In this document: positions 1-8,648 of the stretch, piece by piece
How the letters are laid out: every line of letters starts with the position of its first letter
Position numbering within the stretch: the stretch's first letter is position 1
Source of the DNA: Xylanibacter rodentium
GTDB taxonomy: Bacteria; Bacteroidota; Bacteroidia; Bacteroidales; Bacteroidaceae
DNA: 64,000 bases
Reading direction: 5' to 3'
Assembly (NCBI RefSeq): GCF_013166575.1
Contig: NZ_JABKKE010000012.1
Span: forward strand, 39,755-103,754
Notes under the pieces: model-generated
The model's database searches: none
Told to the model about the DNA's origin: nothing
What the model saw: the letters and a program-made list of their open reading frames with translations, nothing else
Translations under genes and position numbers: made by a program

Positions 1-3000
1 CCACCGATTTCACGCCCGGTCCGTTCTGCGTGAACGGCACCGTCACCGTCACCTGCTCACCGTCGGGCAGAACAGGCAGATAGTGCTGCTCGCCGTCGCT
101 GAACGTCTTGCCGGCAGCAGTAATGCGGCACACCAGCAAACTGTGGGTGCCGTCAGGAACATAGCCGAACGCTACTACGGCAGTGCTGTCCGGACTGACA
201 CTGAAGTCGACCGCCTGCGAATAAACCTCACGTCCGCCGTTCGGCTCGGTCAGTACCATACGCGCCTTGCCTTTGGCCACACCCTTTCCGGTGTTGAATA
301 TGCGGGCCTGTATCCTGGCCTTGTCGCCTACACGGACGAAACGCGGCACATTGGGCTGCACCATCACCTCCTTTGCAGCAACGACCTCGCCCCCGATGAT
401 GCCGCTGAACATATCAGCCGTATGGGCCATACCTATGAAACGCCACGTGGTGAGACTGCCCGGCAGGGTAAACGCGAGGCTCACCGAACCATCCTTGTCA
501 GCGAGCAGAGCCGGATAGAAGAACGCCGTCTCGTCGAGATTCTCGCGCATCTGCACTTCCTGTCCGCCACTTTCGTCACCGCCATCTTGTGATTCCGTGG
601 ATATTTCCTTGGCTTCCTCCTTGACAGCTGCCCCATTCCTCATTTTGGCTAAACCGACAACGAATCCTCCCGACGCCATCGGTGCCGCTTCTTCCACACT
701 GACCACGTCACTTTCCGCAGCAGAATCGTATGTTACGCTCTGTGACATCTTGTACATTGCGCCGCCCCTTATCCTCATGCTCCGTACCATTCCATAATAT
801 GAACCCGGGAAAAGACTGCTGTCAAAACGGCTCGGGGCAAATTCCTTCCACGAAAGCGACTTCCACGATGCCATGCCCCATGCCGAGAATCCCGACACAC
901 GAGGAGAATGCAACGGCAGATACGGCACATTGAGCCACACCGACGGGCTGAAGCTCCAGTCGTGGCGGGCTATCTGGTCGAGCGACTTGTCGTAGAGCGT
1001 AGCCATGAGCTGTGCGTCGGCAGGCGTGCCGTCGGGTCTGAGAACGGTCATGCGCCATTCCTCTTTCTGCCCCGGAGTGAGACGGTCGCGGAACGTTGTC
1101 CACTTCATCTTCAACTTCGTGTCGGGCACAGGGCGCCTTATCGAAACGCTATGTGTATGACACTCACCTTTCTTGACCCATGCAAACAGCAAGGTCAGAC
1201 CGTTGCCATACTTTTCATCGTATGTAAACTTGCGGTTTATCAGTGCATTGCCGATGTCGGTGCGGCCGCTCTCTACGACGGTGTTACCCGATACAATGGT
1301 GTATATGACGTGCACATCCTTGTCGGACGAACCCACCTGCACCGTCACCGGACCACCGTCGGCCGGGAACGATTCGGCCGAAACATAGAACCAGTCGCGG
1401 GTGTCGGCAGGCGGTACCGTGTCGTCAAGTCCGAAGACAATGAAGTCCTGTTCCAGCGTATCAGTCTCGCAGACAGCCTCAAGCCTGTGCCGGCCTGAAG
1501 CAAGACGGCTGCCGAAAGCAAACACACTGCCCGTGCGGGCAACCTGCCATTCGCCGCTGTCAATACGGAAACGCACGTCGGCATCGACATTGATACCCGC
1601 CGCATTGCTGAGAGTGAACGTCAGAGTCTTAAGGCTGTCGGCCAGCACCTTTTCCGGCATATCGCTCGTAAGCACGGTGGTGCGGCTGCCCAACGGTATT
1701 CTCATACTGCCGCTGTGGGTCTCTCCGCCCATATCGGTGACATCGGCATCTACCACAAAGTCGTAGAACACAGGCATCCTGCGGTCGGCCAATACATCGT
1801 CAGGCAACACCACAGGAACCTCAACGACGAAAGTTCCGTCAGCTCCCGTTGTAGCCGTTCCGTTGAATATGTTATCGCCCGAACCCGGATAGTATGGCGC
1901 CACCTTTCCGCGCACGTTGCTGCTGCGCCACCATAACGACACGTTCCGCCTTACGGTATAGCTCACGGCAGCGCCCTGCACAGGCACACCGGCATAAGTT
2001 GTGGCGCGCGCCCTTACCATGAGAGTGTCGCCGTTTTTGTACTTTTCGTTTATATCGGGAAACTCCACACGGAACGTGGGACGCTTGTACTCCTCGACAC
2101 GTACCGACGATGATGTCCCGTTGACCTGAACGGTAAACGCTCCGTTGAGCGTTCCCACAGGCAGGGTGAAGTCGGTCGAGCACGACCCGTAGCCGTCGGT
2201 GACGAGTTCGCGCTCATCCACTATCTTATAATTGGCGTCGCGCAACACAGCCTTCACCGCCTTTCCGCCCACGGACTTGTGGGATATAGCACCGTCGGAC
2301 TCATATACCACGGCAGCCACATGCACCGTCTGGCCGGGACGATAGATGCGCCGGTCTGTAAACACGGCGGTCATCTCTCTGAAATTCCTGTTGTCGCTGT
2401 AACTGTAACGCCCGTAGGCCGACCATACTGGAGCGGCCTTATCCTTGTCCGTATAGGCGTATATCTCCCGTCCGGAATCGGGACCGGTCAGTTTGCCCAC
2501 GGCCTCACCGTTGGCGTCGCACGCAAATGTGACCGCGGCATCGGCCTGTCTGCGGCCTGTGCCCTTCACCCTTATCTTTGCACCGGGCAGCGGCTGTCCG
2601 GTAGTGGCACTCACCACCACATAGCGCACAGAGTCGCCCGGAAGCGGATGAGACATGCAATAGACGTCGCTCACATAGTACATCTGGCGTATGGTCTCCG
2701 TGGCCGGCACCGTCTGAAACTCAAGCATATATACGCCAACAGGCAGCGTCCCGAGCTCAATGGAGTCTTCAAACTGCTGATAACCGGGGCGGGACATATA
2801 TGTGCGCACCTGCCGCCGGTCGGGCAAGGCCGTCAGCAACGGTTTCAGCCGCCGGTAGTCGTTGCTGTTGCGCGGCGTCCCGCGATAGTCGCCGTTCACC
2901 GCCGCACGGTATACATTCATCGTCAGCGACGTGATGTTGCGCAGGTTGGACAGCCTCACCGTCTGTCCTACACCCGGCCCGACCCTGTATCGTCCGGCCT

Positions 3001-3883
3001 CCAGCGACATCTGCGATGCCGTCAGTTCGCGCTCGGCGTTGCGCAGATAGTTGGCCCGCTGCCATCCGCCCCACTTGTCGAGAGCACGGCGTATGAAGGC
3101 TATCTTGTCGCCGGCGGTGACATCAGGACACTTCTGCATGTAGTCGTAGCGCTCTATGGCCACCTCACAGGCAATGTCGAGGTCCTCGTAAACATGTATT
3201 ATAGAGTCGAGCGAGTTGATATATTCCGACTTGTCAAGCCGCTTGCCGCCGGCCGGGCGGTAATTGCGGAGCAGTTCGAGAGCCGATATACAGGCTGCGG
3301 GCCTCATGCCGGCATCCTTGTACCATCGCCACATGGTCATGAAATCCTCCACCTCGTAGGCCACCACACTGAGCATGTCGCCGCCGAACACCGAGGCATT
3401 GTAGCCCCGCGCCACAAACGGTTCGTAGCCTGCGGCACGGGCGGCAGCCAGCCTGGCGGGTTCGGACGTTGCCGACTTCCTGTAGCGTGTGGCCGCACTG
3501 TCGGCCCCGTCGCCTATATGTCGTGCATTGTCGGTGTATATCCTGTAGAGCACGGCGGCATAAACGGCCTTTGCCACGGCATTGCTCTCGGCACGTTCCT
3601 TACTTTCCATCCGCCTCAGAGCCGGCAGCAGGGAGTCGGGCGACACACCGGTCTCCACAGCGATGCTCTTCAGTTCGGCCTTCATCAGCTGTCCGTATTC
3701 GTTTTCGGCCGCGGCCTTTGCCACAATCTTCCGCAACACTTCGAGTTGTGTCTTGGGCAGGTCCTTCTTCTCCGCCGCCTGTTCCTGTGTCCACAACGAC
3801 GCATATGTCTGAGCGGCAAGCGACACCGGAAGCATCACCAATGCCACCGTCAAGGACAGTATTGTCTTGTTCATAAACTTCAT
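1..3883 (-). CDS. Alpha-2-macroglobulin-like MG2-domain exported protein, C-terminus cut off
   Basis: About 1,294 residues are visible before the window edge cuts the C-terminus. The N-terminus (MKFMNKTILSLTVALVMLPV, then SLAAQ) is a signal peptide. A helical region of about 250 residues follows. After it come repeated beta-rich macroglobulin-type domains with stretches such as DRRIYRPGQTVHVAAVVYES and SGREIYAYTDKDKAAPVWSA, and the bait/alpha-2-macroglobulin part (FYPALLADKDGSVSLAFTLP, TTWRFIGMAHT). Bacterial relatives are periplasmic or surface proteins thought to trap proteases or to stabilise the envelope. A thioester CGEQ is not visible, but it would lie beyond the edge. The start is the ATG at 3883; in-frame ATGs at 3901 and near 3963 also exist. 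A strong promoter lies at 3998-4028. Family call is good, biological role inferred. Confidence 0.85.
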   Translation of the reverse strand, partial: MKFMNKTILSLTVALVMLPVSLAAQTYASLWTQEQAAEKKDLPKTQLEVLRKIVAKAAAENEYGQLMKAELKSIAVETGVSPDSLLPALRRMESKERAESNAVAKAVYAAVLYRIYTDNARHIGDGADSAATRYRKSATSEPARLAAARAAGYEPFVARGYNASVFGGDMLSVVAYEVEDFMTMWRWYKDAGMRPAACISALELLRNYRPAGGKRLDKSEYINSLDSIIHVYEDLDIACEVAIERYDYMQKCPDVTAGDKIAFIRRALDKWGGWQRANYLRNAERELTASQMSLEAGRYRVGPGVGQTVRLSNLRNITSLTMNVYRAAVNGDYRGTPRNSNDYRRLKPLLTALPDRRQVRTYMSRPGYQQFEDSIELGTLPVGVYMLEFQTVPATETIRQMYYVSDVYCMSHPLPGDSVRYVVVSATTGQPLPGAKIRVKGTGRRQADAAVTFACDANGEAVGKLTGPDSGREIYAYTDKDKAAPVWSAYGRYSYSDNRNFREMTAVFTDRRIYRPGQTVHVAAVVYESDGAISHKSVGGKAVKAVLRDANYKIVDERELVTDGYGSCSTDFTLPVGTLNGAFTVQVNGTSSSVRVEEYKRPTFRVEFPDINEKYKNGDTLMVRARATTYAGVPVQGAAVSYTVRRNVSLWWRSSNVRGKVAPYYPGSGDNIFNGTATTGADGTFVVEVPVVLPDDVLADRRMPVFYDFVVDADVTDMGGETHSGSMRIPLGSRTTVLTSDMPEKVLADSLKTLTFTLSNAAGINVDADVRFRIDSGEWQVARTGSVFAFGSRLASGRHRLEAVCETDTLEQDFIVFGLDDTVPPADTRDWFYVSAESFPADGGPVTVQVGSSDKDVHVIYTIVSGNTVVESGRTDIGNALINRKFTYDEKYGNGLTLLFAWVKKGECHTHSVSIRRPVPDTKLKMKWTTFRDRLTPGQKEEWRMTVLRPDGTPADAQLMATLYDKSLDQIARHDWSFSPSVWLNVPYLPLHSPRVSGFSAWGMASWKSLSWKEFAPSRFDSSLFPGSYYGMVRSMRIRGGAMYKMSQSVTYDSAAESDVVSVEEAAPMASGGFVVGLAKMRNGAAVKEEAKEISTESQDGGDESGGQEVQMRENLDETAFFYPALLADKDGSVSLAFTLPGSLTTWRFIGMAHTADMFSGIIGGEVVAAKEVMVQPNVPRFVRVGDKARIQARIFNTGKGVAKGKARMVLTEPNGGREVYSQAVDFSVSPDSTAVVAFGYVPDGTHSLLVCRITAAGKTFSDGEQHYLPVLPDGEQVTVTVPFTQNGPGVKSV

Positions 3884-3997
3884 TCGTTTGATATTATTCA
3901 TAAAGTCACTACAACCGATGCCATCTGCATATCCAAAGATGGCGTATATCATATCCTTGTTCATAAGCATAGAGATATTAACAGCATATTGATGATA

Positions 3998-4028
3998 CAA
4001 AGATAAAACAATTATCCCACAATGCAAA
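3998..4028 (-). promoter_or_regulatory. Bacteroidetes-type promoter of the macroglobulin gene
   Basis: On the minus strand TTTG (4028-4025), 19 bp, then TATCTTTG (4005-3998), a full match to the Bacteroidetes -33/-7 promoter consensus. It implies a leader of about 100 nt before the chosen ATG at 3883. Confidence 0.7.
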
Positions 4029-4238
4029 GTTTTTTCGACGGCATCGGCTGTTTTTCCGTTTTTTTAATGTAAGAGGCCGAAACATCCGGTTTGAATTATA
4101 TTTACTTTAACGAATGTTAAGCGACATCATAAGCGCGATTTTCCGACAACGGTCAGAAAACGGCACTTTTTGCGCCAAAAGGGAAGCTCTGATTATCAAG
4201 ACGTTACATCGCAATGGCTTTGTCAAGAAAGCAGAGAG

Positions 4239-4307
4239 GGCCGTTTCGCATTGCAATAAGGCCGTTATTGCATTGCGAAACAGGCCCCGTTGCAATGCGA
4301 AACGGCC
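4239..4307. repeat. Inverted-repeat cluster with GGCCGTTTCGCATTGCAA arms
   Basis: The 18-mer GGCCGTTTCGCATTGCAA (4239-4256) is repeated in perfect inverse at 4290-4307. A third, imperfect inverse copy (TTGCATTGCGAAACAGGCC) lies between them, so two alternative hairpins are possible. It sits in the 711-bp non-coding stretch 3884-4594 between two minus-strand genes. The same core recurs in the hairpin at 50163-50221 and, more loosely, in the array at 30570-30701. The rest of 3884-4594 holds direct repeats of AAGAAAGCAGAG (near 4226 and 4366) and no gene I can support. Confidence 0.7.
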
Positions 4308-4594
4308 GTTGCGGGAGTGCCGGGAGGCCCTTACGGCAGAAAAACAGGGCCAAAAACAGGTGTAAAGAAAGCAGAGAAGGCCTTACGGTTTCTCTGGTTC
4401 GGGAAAAAAGAAATGTTAAATTCAAGATATTCGTTTTACGTTTTAACATTAATTAAAGCACGCCAAGCTAAGGCCCTGCCATTCGGACTGCCATTGCCGC
4501 CGAATGGTCATACAGACACCGGCTATCGGTCTGAGGACTTGTCTGACGGTATTCTCATACCACAGCGTCTGCATAATACTGTCTTGTCCGCACC

Positions 4595-5389
4595 TCAATC
4601 TTCTCCCTTGCACCCGGGACACTTGCCTGTTCCGCCACAATTGGTGCAATCGACGAACCGCCACACGCCCTGCGACATGGTGTAATGGCGTTTTGCACCG
4701 GCACACGCCGCGCATACTCCCGAACCGTCACAATGGGCGATATCGGCGGAAGATGTCTTCCGGCAGCCTGCCGGATTCAGTCTGAACGCAGGTTTCGTCA
4801 CCTCGCCATCCGTTGCGGCCACAGCCGTATCTCGGGGCGCCACGACGACCGGACGGACTATCGCGGACGTATCGGCACTGAAGCCGGTGCCGGCAACGGC
4901 AATGCTGTCGGAACGAACGGCCCTGCGAGCCACGGAATCGTCAAGCAACTCGACATTGGCTCCACCTACGGCATTGAGAGAGTCGCGGATATGTTGCATA
5001 CGTGCATTAAGGGTCTTTCTCGCATCGCGAATAGCCTTCGTGCCAACATAGACTGCATATCCTACATTCACGCCCGGAACAGACAACAGGATTTCTTCCT
5101 TGACTCTCTTCCAATTCTTCTTTTTCTTCTTCCCTCCGGCAGCAAGCGTGTCTTCTGCAACAGCAGCTGTGTCGGGCACTGTCATGACTGACAATCCACC
5201 GGACAACAGCAATGACTCATCAGGCCACGGCAACGATTCATCCGGCAACGGCAACGATTCGTCCGAGGACGGCAATACTGAAGACAAATGGTGAGAAACG
5301 TTCTGTGGCAACGACAGCGACGACAATGACGGCAAGGCCACAAACACGGTCAATACCACCAATACGGACAAGCTCTTTATTCTATTCAT
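4595..5389 (-). CDS. Exported protein with C-terminal DnaJ-type cysteine cluster
   Basis: 264 residues with no family recognised. The first 25 or so residues are hydrophobic (MNRIKSLSVLVVLTVFVALP), so it is probably secreted or membrane-anchored. Next comes a short tandem repeat of the type PDESLPLPDESLPWPDESLL, a lysine-rich patch (GGKKKKKNWKRVKEE) and a low-complexity Ser/Ala/Val middle. The last 45 residues carry paired CxGxGxCxxC / CxxCxGxGxCxxC motifs (HCDGSGVCAACAG, DCTNCGGTGKCPGCKG), the pattern of the zinc-binding central domain of DnaJ. No J domain is present. A TATCTTTG -7 box lies at 5449-5456 on the minus strand. Zinc binding is inferred; the function is unknown. Confidence 0.75.
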   Translation of the reverse strand: MNRIKSLSVLVVLTVFVALPSLSSLSLPQNVSHHLSSVLPSSDESLPLPDESLPWPDESLLLSGGLSVMTVPDTAAVAEDTLAAGGKKKKKNWKRVKEEILLSVPGVNVGYAVYVGTKAIRDARKTLNARMQHIRDSLNAVGGANVELLDDSVARRAVRSDSIAVAGTGFSADTSAIVRPVVVAPRDTAVAATDGEVTKPAFRLNPAGCRKTSSADIAHCDGSGVCAACAGAKRHYTMSQGVWRFVDCTNCGGTGKCPGCKGED

Positions 5390-5519
5390 TTCCTTGGATT
5401 TTGATTTATAATAATCTTAACCGACTGATATTTATGATTTAACTGCTGCAAAGATAAATATAAATTCCAAGATTCATACACCGGCAGGATAAAGATTTTA
5501 GTTTTTCTTTAGAGGAAAT

Positions 5520-6647
5520 TTACAGCAAGAAATCATCAATGTCATCAGGCGACACCACCGTGAACACGGCATCAGGATAGGTTCGCGCAAACGAATCAGG
5601 AACTTTCGTGCGTTGGGCCTTGACCGAATTCCACTTGAATTCAAAGGCATTCAATCGACCGTCGGCCTCCTCTATCAGGTCTATCTCCTTCTGTTGCTGC
5701 GTACGCCAAAACCATGTGTTGACAAAATCCTCCCGCATATAGTGGCATTTCATACGCTCGCTAATGGCAAAATTTTCCCAAAGGGCCCCCGTGTCAGCAC
5801 GATTTTCCACCTGCTGGAAGTTGGCTATAACAGCGTTTCGTATGCCAAGATCCCAAAAATAAATCTTTCGGCTCATCTTCAGTTCGTTGCGCAAATTACG
5901 TGAAAAGCTGCCTACCCGGAACACAATGTAGCACTTTTCGAGCACGTCGACATAGCGCTCCACCGTCTTCGGGTCGAGTCCGACAAGCTGTCCCACCTCA
6001 TTATAAGACACCAGTTCGCCTATCTGATGGGCCAACGCCTGCACAAGACGTATAAGACGGTCAGGTTTGGATATGCTGTCAAGCATCAATATATCCTTGT
6101 AAAGATAACTGTCAGTAAGTTCACGCAGCACAGCACGCTCATCACCCTGCGACGTAACCACCTCAGGATAATATCCATAGACCATGCGGTGTGGAAGCAT
6201 GCGGTGTTCTTCAAGAAGATTGGTGTGGGCGACCATCTCACCGTATGTAAGCGGAAACATGCGGAATGTGCGCTTACGACCGGTAAGGGACTCACCGACA
6301 CGTGCTGCCAACTCAAACGACGAGCTGCCTGTGGCCACCACCTGAACATCCGGCACTTGGTCGGTAATGAGCTTCAACCGCAATCCTATATCGGGAATGC
6401 GTTGCGCCTCATCTATGACAAGACATCTGCAACCACCCAACAAGGCACGTATACGCGTTGAAGTCATTCCGGAAAAGAGTTGCCGCACGTCCGCGTCATC
6501 ACCGTTCATCCACATCACTTCTTTCTGTCCGCCGAACATTTCGGACAGAAGCGTGGACTTGCCCACCTGCCGTGCTCCCATTATCATGATGGCCTTGCCC
6601 TTGCCGATCGTCTCTTTTATCTTCCGTTTCTGAAATCTTTCTATCAT
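5520..6647 (-). CDS. AAA ATPase, DUF4143-type
   Basis: 375 residues from the chosen start. Walker A is GARQVGKST (about residues 24-32) and Walker B is CRCLVIDEAQRI. A C-terminal nuclease-like DUF4143 region follows (WFWRTQQQKEIDLIEEADGR, then NAFEFKWN). Such proteins are widespread, often stand-alone accessory ATPases of unclear function, and are sometimes labelled AAA-14. The reading frame opens upstream at 6743, but that position lies upstream of the -7 box at 6724-6731. The ATG at 6647 (MIERFQKRK) is therefore the supported start and gives the usual family N-terminus. The gene stands alone between intergenic repeats, so its context gives no clue to function. Confidence 0.85.
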   Translation of the reverse strand: MIERFQKRKIKETIGKGKAIMIMGARQVGKSTLLSEMFGGQKEVMWMNGDDADVRQLFSGMTSTRIRALLGGCRCLVIDEAQRIPDIGLRLKLITDQVPDVQVVATGSSSFELAARVGESLTGRKRTFRMFPLTYGEMVAHTNLLEEHRMLPHRMVYGYYPEVVTSQGDERAVLRELTDSYLYKDILMLDSISKPDRLIRLVQALAHQIGELVSYNEVGQLVGLDPKTVERYVDVLEKCYIVFRVGSFSRNLRNELKMSRKIYFWDLGIRNAVIANFQQVENRADTGALWENFAISERMKCHYMREDFVNTWFWRTQQQKEIDLIEEADGRLNAFEFKWNSVKAQRTKVPDSFARTYPDAVFTVVSPDDIDDFLL

Positions 6648-6723
6648 GGAAATATATTGTTTGTCAACGAAGACGTCACCGTACAAGCATATCCGCACTG
6701 CTTTCTTAGCCCTATCTTCAATG

Positions 6724-6755
6724 CAAAGATAGGCATTAAACATTCAAAATCCAAA
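6724..6755 (-). promoter_or_regulatory. Promoter of the DUF4143 ATPase gene
   Basis: Minus-strand TTTG (6755-6752), 20 bp, then TATCTTTG (6731-6724). The -33 box lies inside the first unit of the 32-bp tandem repeat at 6751-6830. Confidence 0.65.
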
Positions 6756-6830
6756 ATTATTATAAGTTTTTTGGATTCAATTCCAAAATTATTATAAGTT
6801 TTTTGGATTCCATTCCAAAATTATTAATAA
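6751..6830. repeat. 32-bp tandem repeat, 2.5 copies
   Basis: Two near-identical 32-bp units (6751-6782 and 6783-6814, one mismatch) and a partial third from 6815, each beginning CCAAAATTATTATAAG and holding TTTTTTGGATTC. On the minus strand each unit contains TAATTTTG, which fits the TAnnTTTG -7 consensus, so the array multiplies promoter-like boxes upstream of the ATPase gene. Confidence 0.85.
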
Positions 6831-6888
6831 CAGCAATGTGACATCGCTGCTAATGATACAGACATTTGCAATTATCTAAACTAAGTTG

Positions 6889-7245
6889 GTCAACAAAATT
6901 AAATTATATAATCGCCCAGATATAGGATGGATGCGCCTTGAAAAGGCAGCAAGCACATAGCCCGGGGTAGAGCGCAGCGGCACCCTGGGTATCATGTTCT
7001 ATTATCCTATTCGCCCTAAAAGGGCAAAAGCATTATTTATCAGATAATTACATTCTCCATATCCCATATGTTTTTATGCTTTTGCCCTTGCAGGGCGCGG
7101 GGATTGTCGATGTCGATTCCCGGGGTGCCGCTACGCTCCGCCCCGGGCTATGTGCTTGTTGCCCCGTTGGGGCGCATTCTGTCAGGGTACGTTCTGTCCA
7201 GAGGATGATATAGTTTAATTTTGTTGACTAACTTAATTTTGCTAA
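6889..7245. repeat. Palindromic MITE-like repeat element
   Basis: An imperfect palindrome of about 350 bp. The left arm begins GTTGGTCAACAAAATTAAAT and the right arm ends TTTAATTTTGTTGACTAAC. The arms share internal blocks: AGCACATAGCCCGGGG / CCCCGGGCTATGTGCT, GCGGCACCC / GGGTGCCGC and GGGCAAAAGCAT / ATGCTTTTGCCC. A second, half-length copy is at 16254-16465, and a terminal fragment is seen at 12829-12844. No transposase is encoded. It fits a non-autonomous, repetitive element. Confidence 0.75.
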
Positions 7246-7276
7246 TTAACTTATATTCCTCTTCCCTCCGCTGTCC

Positions 7277-8587
7277 TCATATTTTTCCGGCAATATCCCG
7301 GCGGTACAACACCGTCTGCACCATGCCTCGCACGGCCAGATACAGCGTCATGGCAAGCCAAAGGGCATGGTTGCCGAGCCACGGACTGAGACAGAAAAAG
7401 GTAACAAAGAATACCGATGCCGACACTGCCAGCGACACGAGCATGCCGCGCGTGGCGGTGACACCGATGAAAATGCCGTCCCATACGAAAGCAGCCATGC
7501 TGCAAAGCGGTATTACAAGTGCCCACGGGAAATAGGCCGACGAGGCACTGATGACAGCCTCATCGTCGGTGAGCAGGCGCAGAAACGGCATTCCGCCAAT
7601 GGCATAGACTACAGTGAAAGCTGCGGCCATAAACAATCCCCATAAGAAAAGGCGCCGCACAGTGTCACGGAAAGCATCACCATTGCGCGCCCCGTAGTAT
7701 CGTCCGCCAAGCGCCTCACCGGCATTGGCAAAACCGTCCATGATATAGGAGAAGAGCAGGAAGAGCTGCATGAGCACTGTGTTGACAGCAAGAATAACGG
7801 CGCCCTGACGTGCCCCGGCAGAGGTAAAATATAGATTGACAGCCACAAGACAAAGCGTGCGCAGGAATATATCACGATTGACGGTGAAGAAACGCCACAA
7901 CTCATTACGCTGCAATACACCGCGCCACACCATATATCGCCCCAACCGGCCGTAATGACGCAACAGAAGCACTATGGCTGCGGCAAAGCCTGCATACTGG
8001 GCAATGACCGTGCCCGTGGCCACACCTTCTATCCGCATGCCCAGTCCATAGACAAACGTGAGGCTTGCAAAGATGTTGACCACGTTCTGCATGATTGATA
8101 TGAACATCGGCATGCGGGTGTTCTGCATGCCGACAAACCATCCCATCAGTCCGTAAAGCCCCAGCACGGCGGGCGCGCCCCATATACAGATGGAGAAATA
8201 CGTGCGTGCCCAAGGCTCGACATCGGCAGTGGGCCTCATCAGCCTCACCATCGTCCACTCCAACGGCCACTGCAACACTATCAGCGTTAGTGCCACTGCA
8301 AGTGCCACTGTGAGCGAGCGTACGAGCAACTGCATGACACAAGCCAAATCGCGACGACCGAAAGCCTGCGAGGTCATGCCACTGGTGCCCATGCGCAAGA
8401 AACCGAATATCCAATAAATGAGATTGAACGCCATTGAGCCTACGGCAATGGCACCGATATAGGCAGCATCGCCAAGGTGACCAACAATGGCCACGTCGAC
8501 AAGTCCGAGCAACGGCACGGTGATATTGGAAACTATTGAAGGACCCGCTATACGAAGTATCTGACGGTCACGCTGAGTTATTGGCAT
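7277..8587 (-). CDS. MATE family multidrug/cation antiporter (DinF-like)
   Basis: 436 residues made almost wholly of about 12 hydrophobic segments. The N-terminal signature IAGPSIVSNITVPLLGLVDV, followed by AIVGHLGDAAYIGAIAVG, is typical of the DinF branch of MATE transporters. These inner-membrane proteins export drugs or organic cations in exchange for H+ or Na+. Full length for the family. It lies 61 bp downstream of the GH43 gene on the same strand and could be co-transcribed, though no functional link is evident. The substrate cannot be told from sequence. Confidence 0.9.
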   Translation of the reverse strand: MPITQRDRQILRIAGPSIVSNITVPLLGLVDVAIVGHLGDAAYIGAIAVGSMAFNLIYWIFGFLRMGTSGMTSQAFGRRDLACVMQLLVRSLTVALAVALTLIVLQWPLEWTMVRLMRPTADVEPWARTYFSICIWGAPAVLGLYGLMGWFVGMQNTRMPMFISIMQNVVNIFASLTFVYGLGMRIEGVATGTVIAQYAGFAAAIVLLLRHYGRLGRYMVWRGVLQRNELWRFFTVNRDIFLRTLCLVAVNLYFTSAGARQGAVILAVNTVLMQLFLLFSYIMDGFANAGEALGGRYYGARNGDAFRDTVRRLFLWGLFMAAAFTVVYAIGGMPFLRLLTDDEAVISASSAYFPWALVIPLCSMAAFVWDGIFIGVTATRGMLVSLAVSASVFFVTFFCLSPWLGNHALWLAMTLYLAVRGMVQTVLYRRDIAGKI

Positions 8588-8648
8588 GGTTATATGTCAC
8601 AGGTTATCAAAATCTGCAAGGTATGTGCTTATATAAGTTCAGATATTT

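Noticed and set aside
2279..4006. 575-residue open frame on the plus strand
   Set aside because: Antisense shadow of the macroglobulin gene. The minus-strand protein has a signal peptide, promoter and recognisable domains, and the plus frame has none.
5520..6647. Defence-system ATPase
   Set aside because: DUF4143 ATPases are common stand-alone genes. No nuclease, toxin or other defence partner is adjacent.
6647..6743. N-terminal extension of the DUF4143 ATPase to the upstream ATG
   Set aside because: That ATG lies upstream of the -7 box at 6724-6731 and the extension lacks family similarity.
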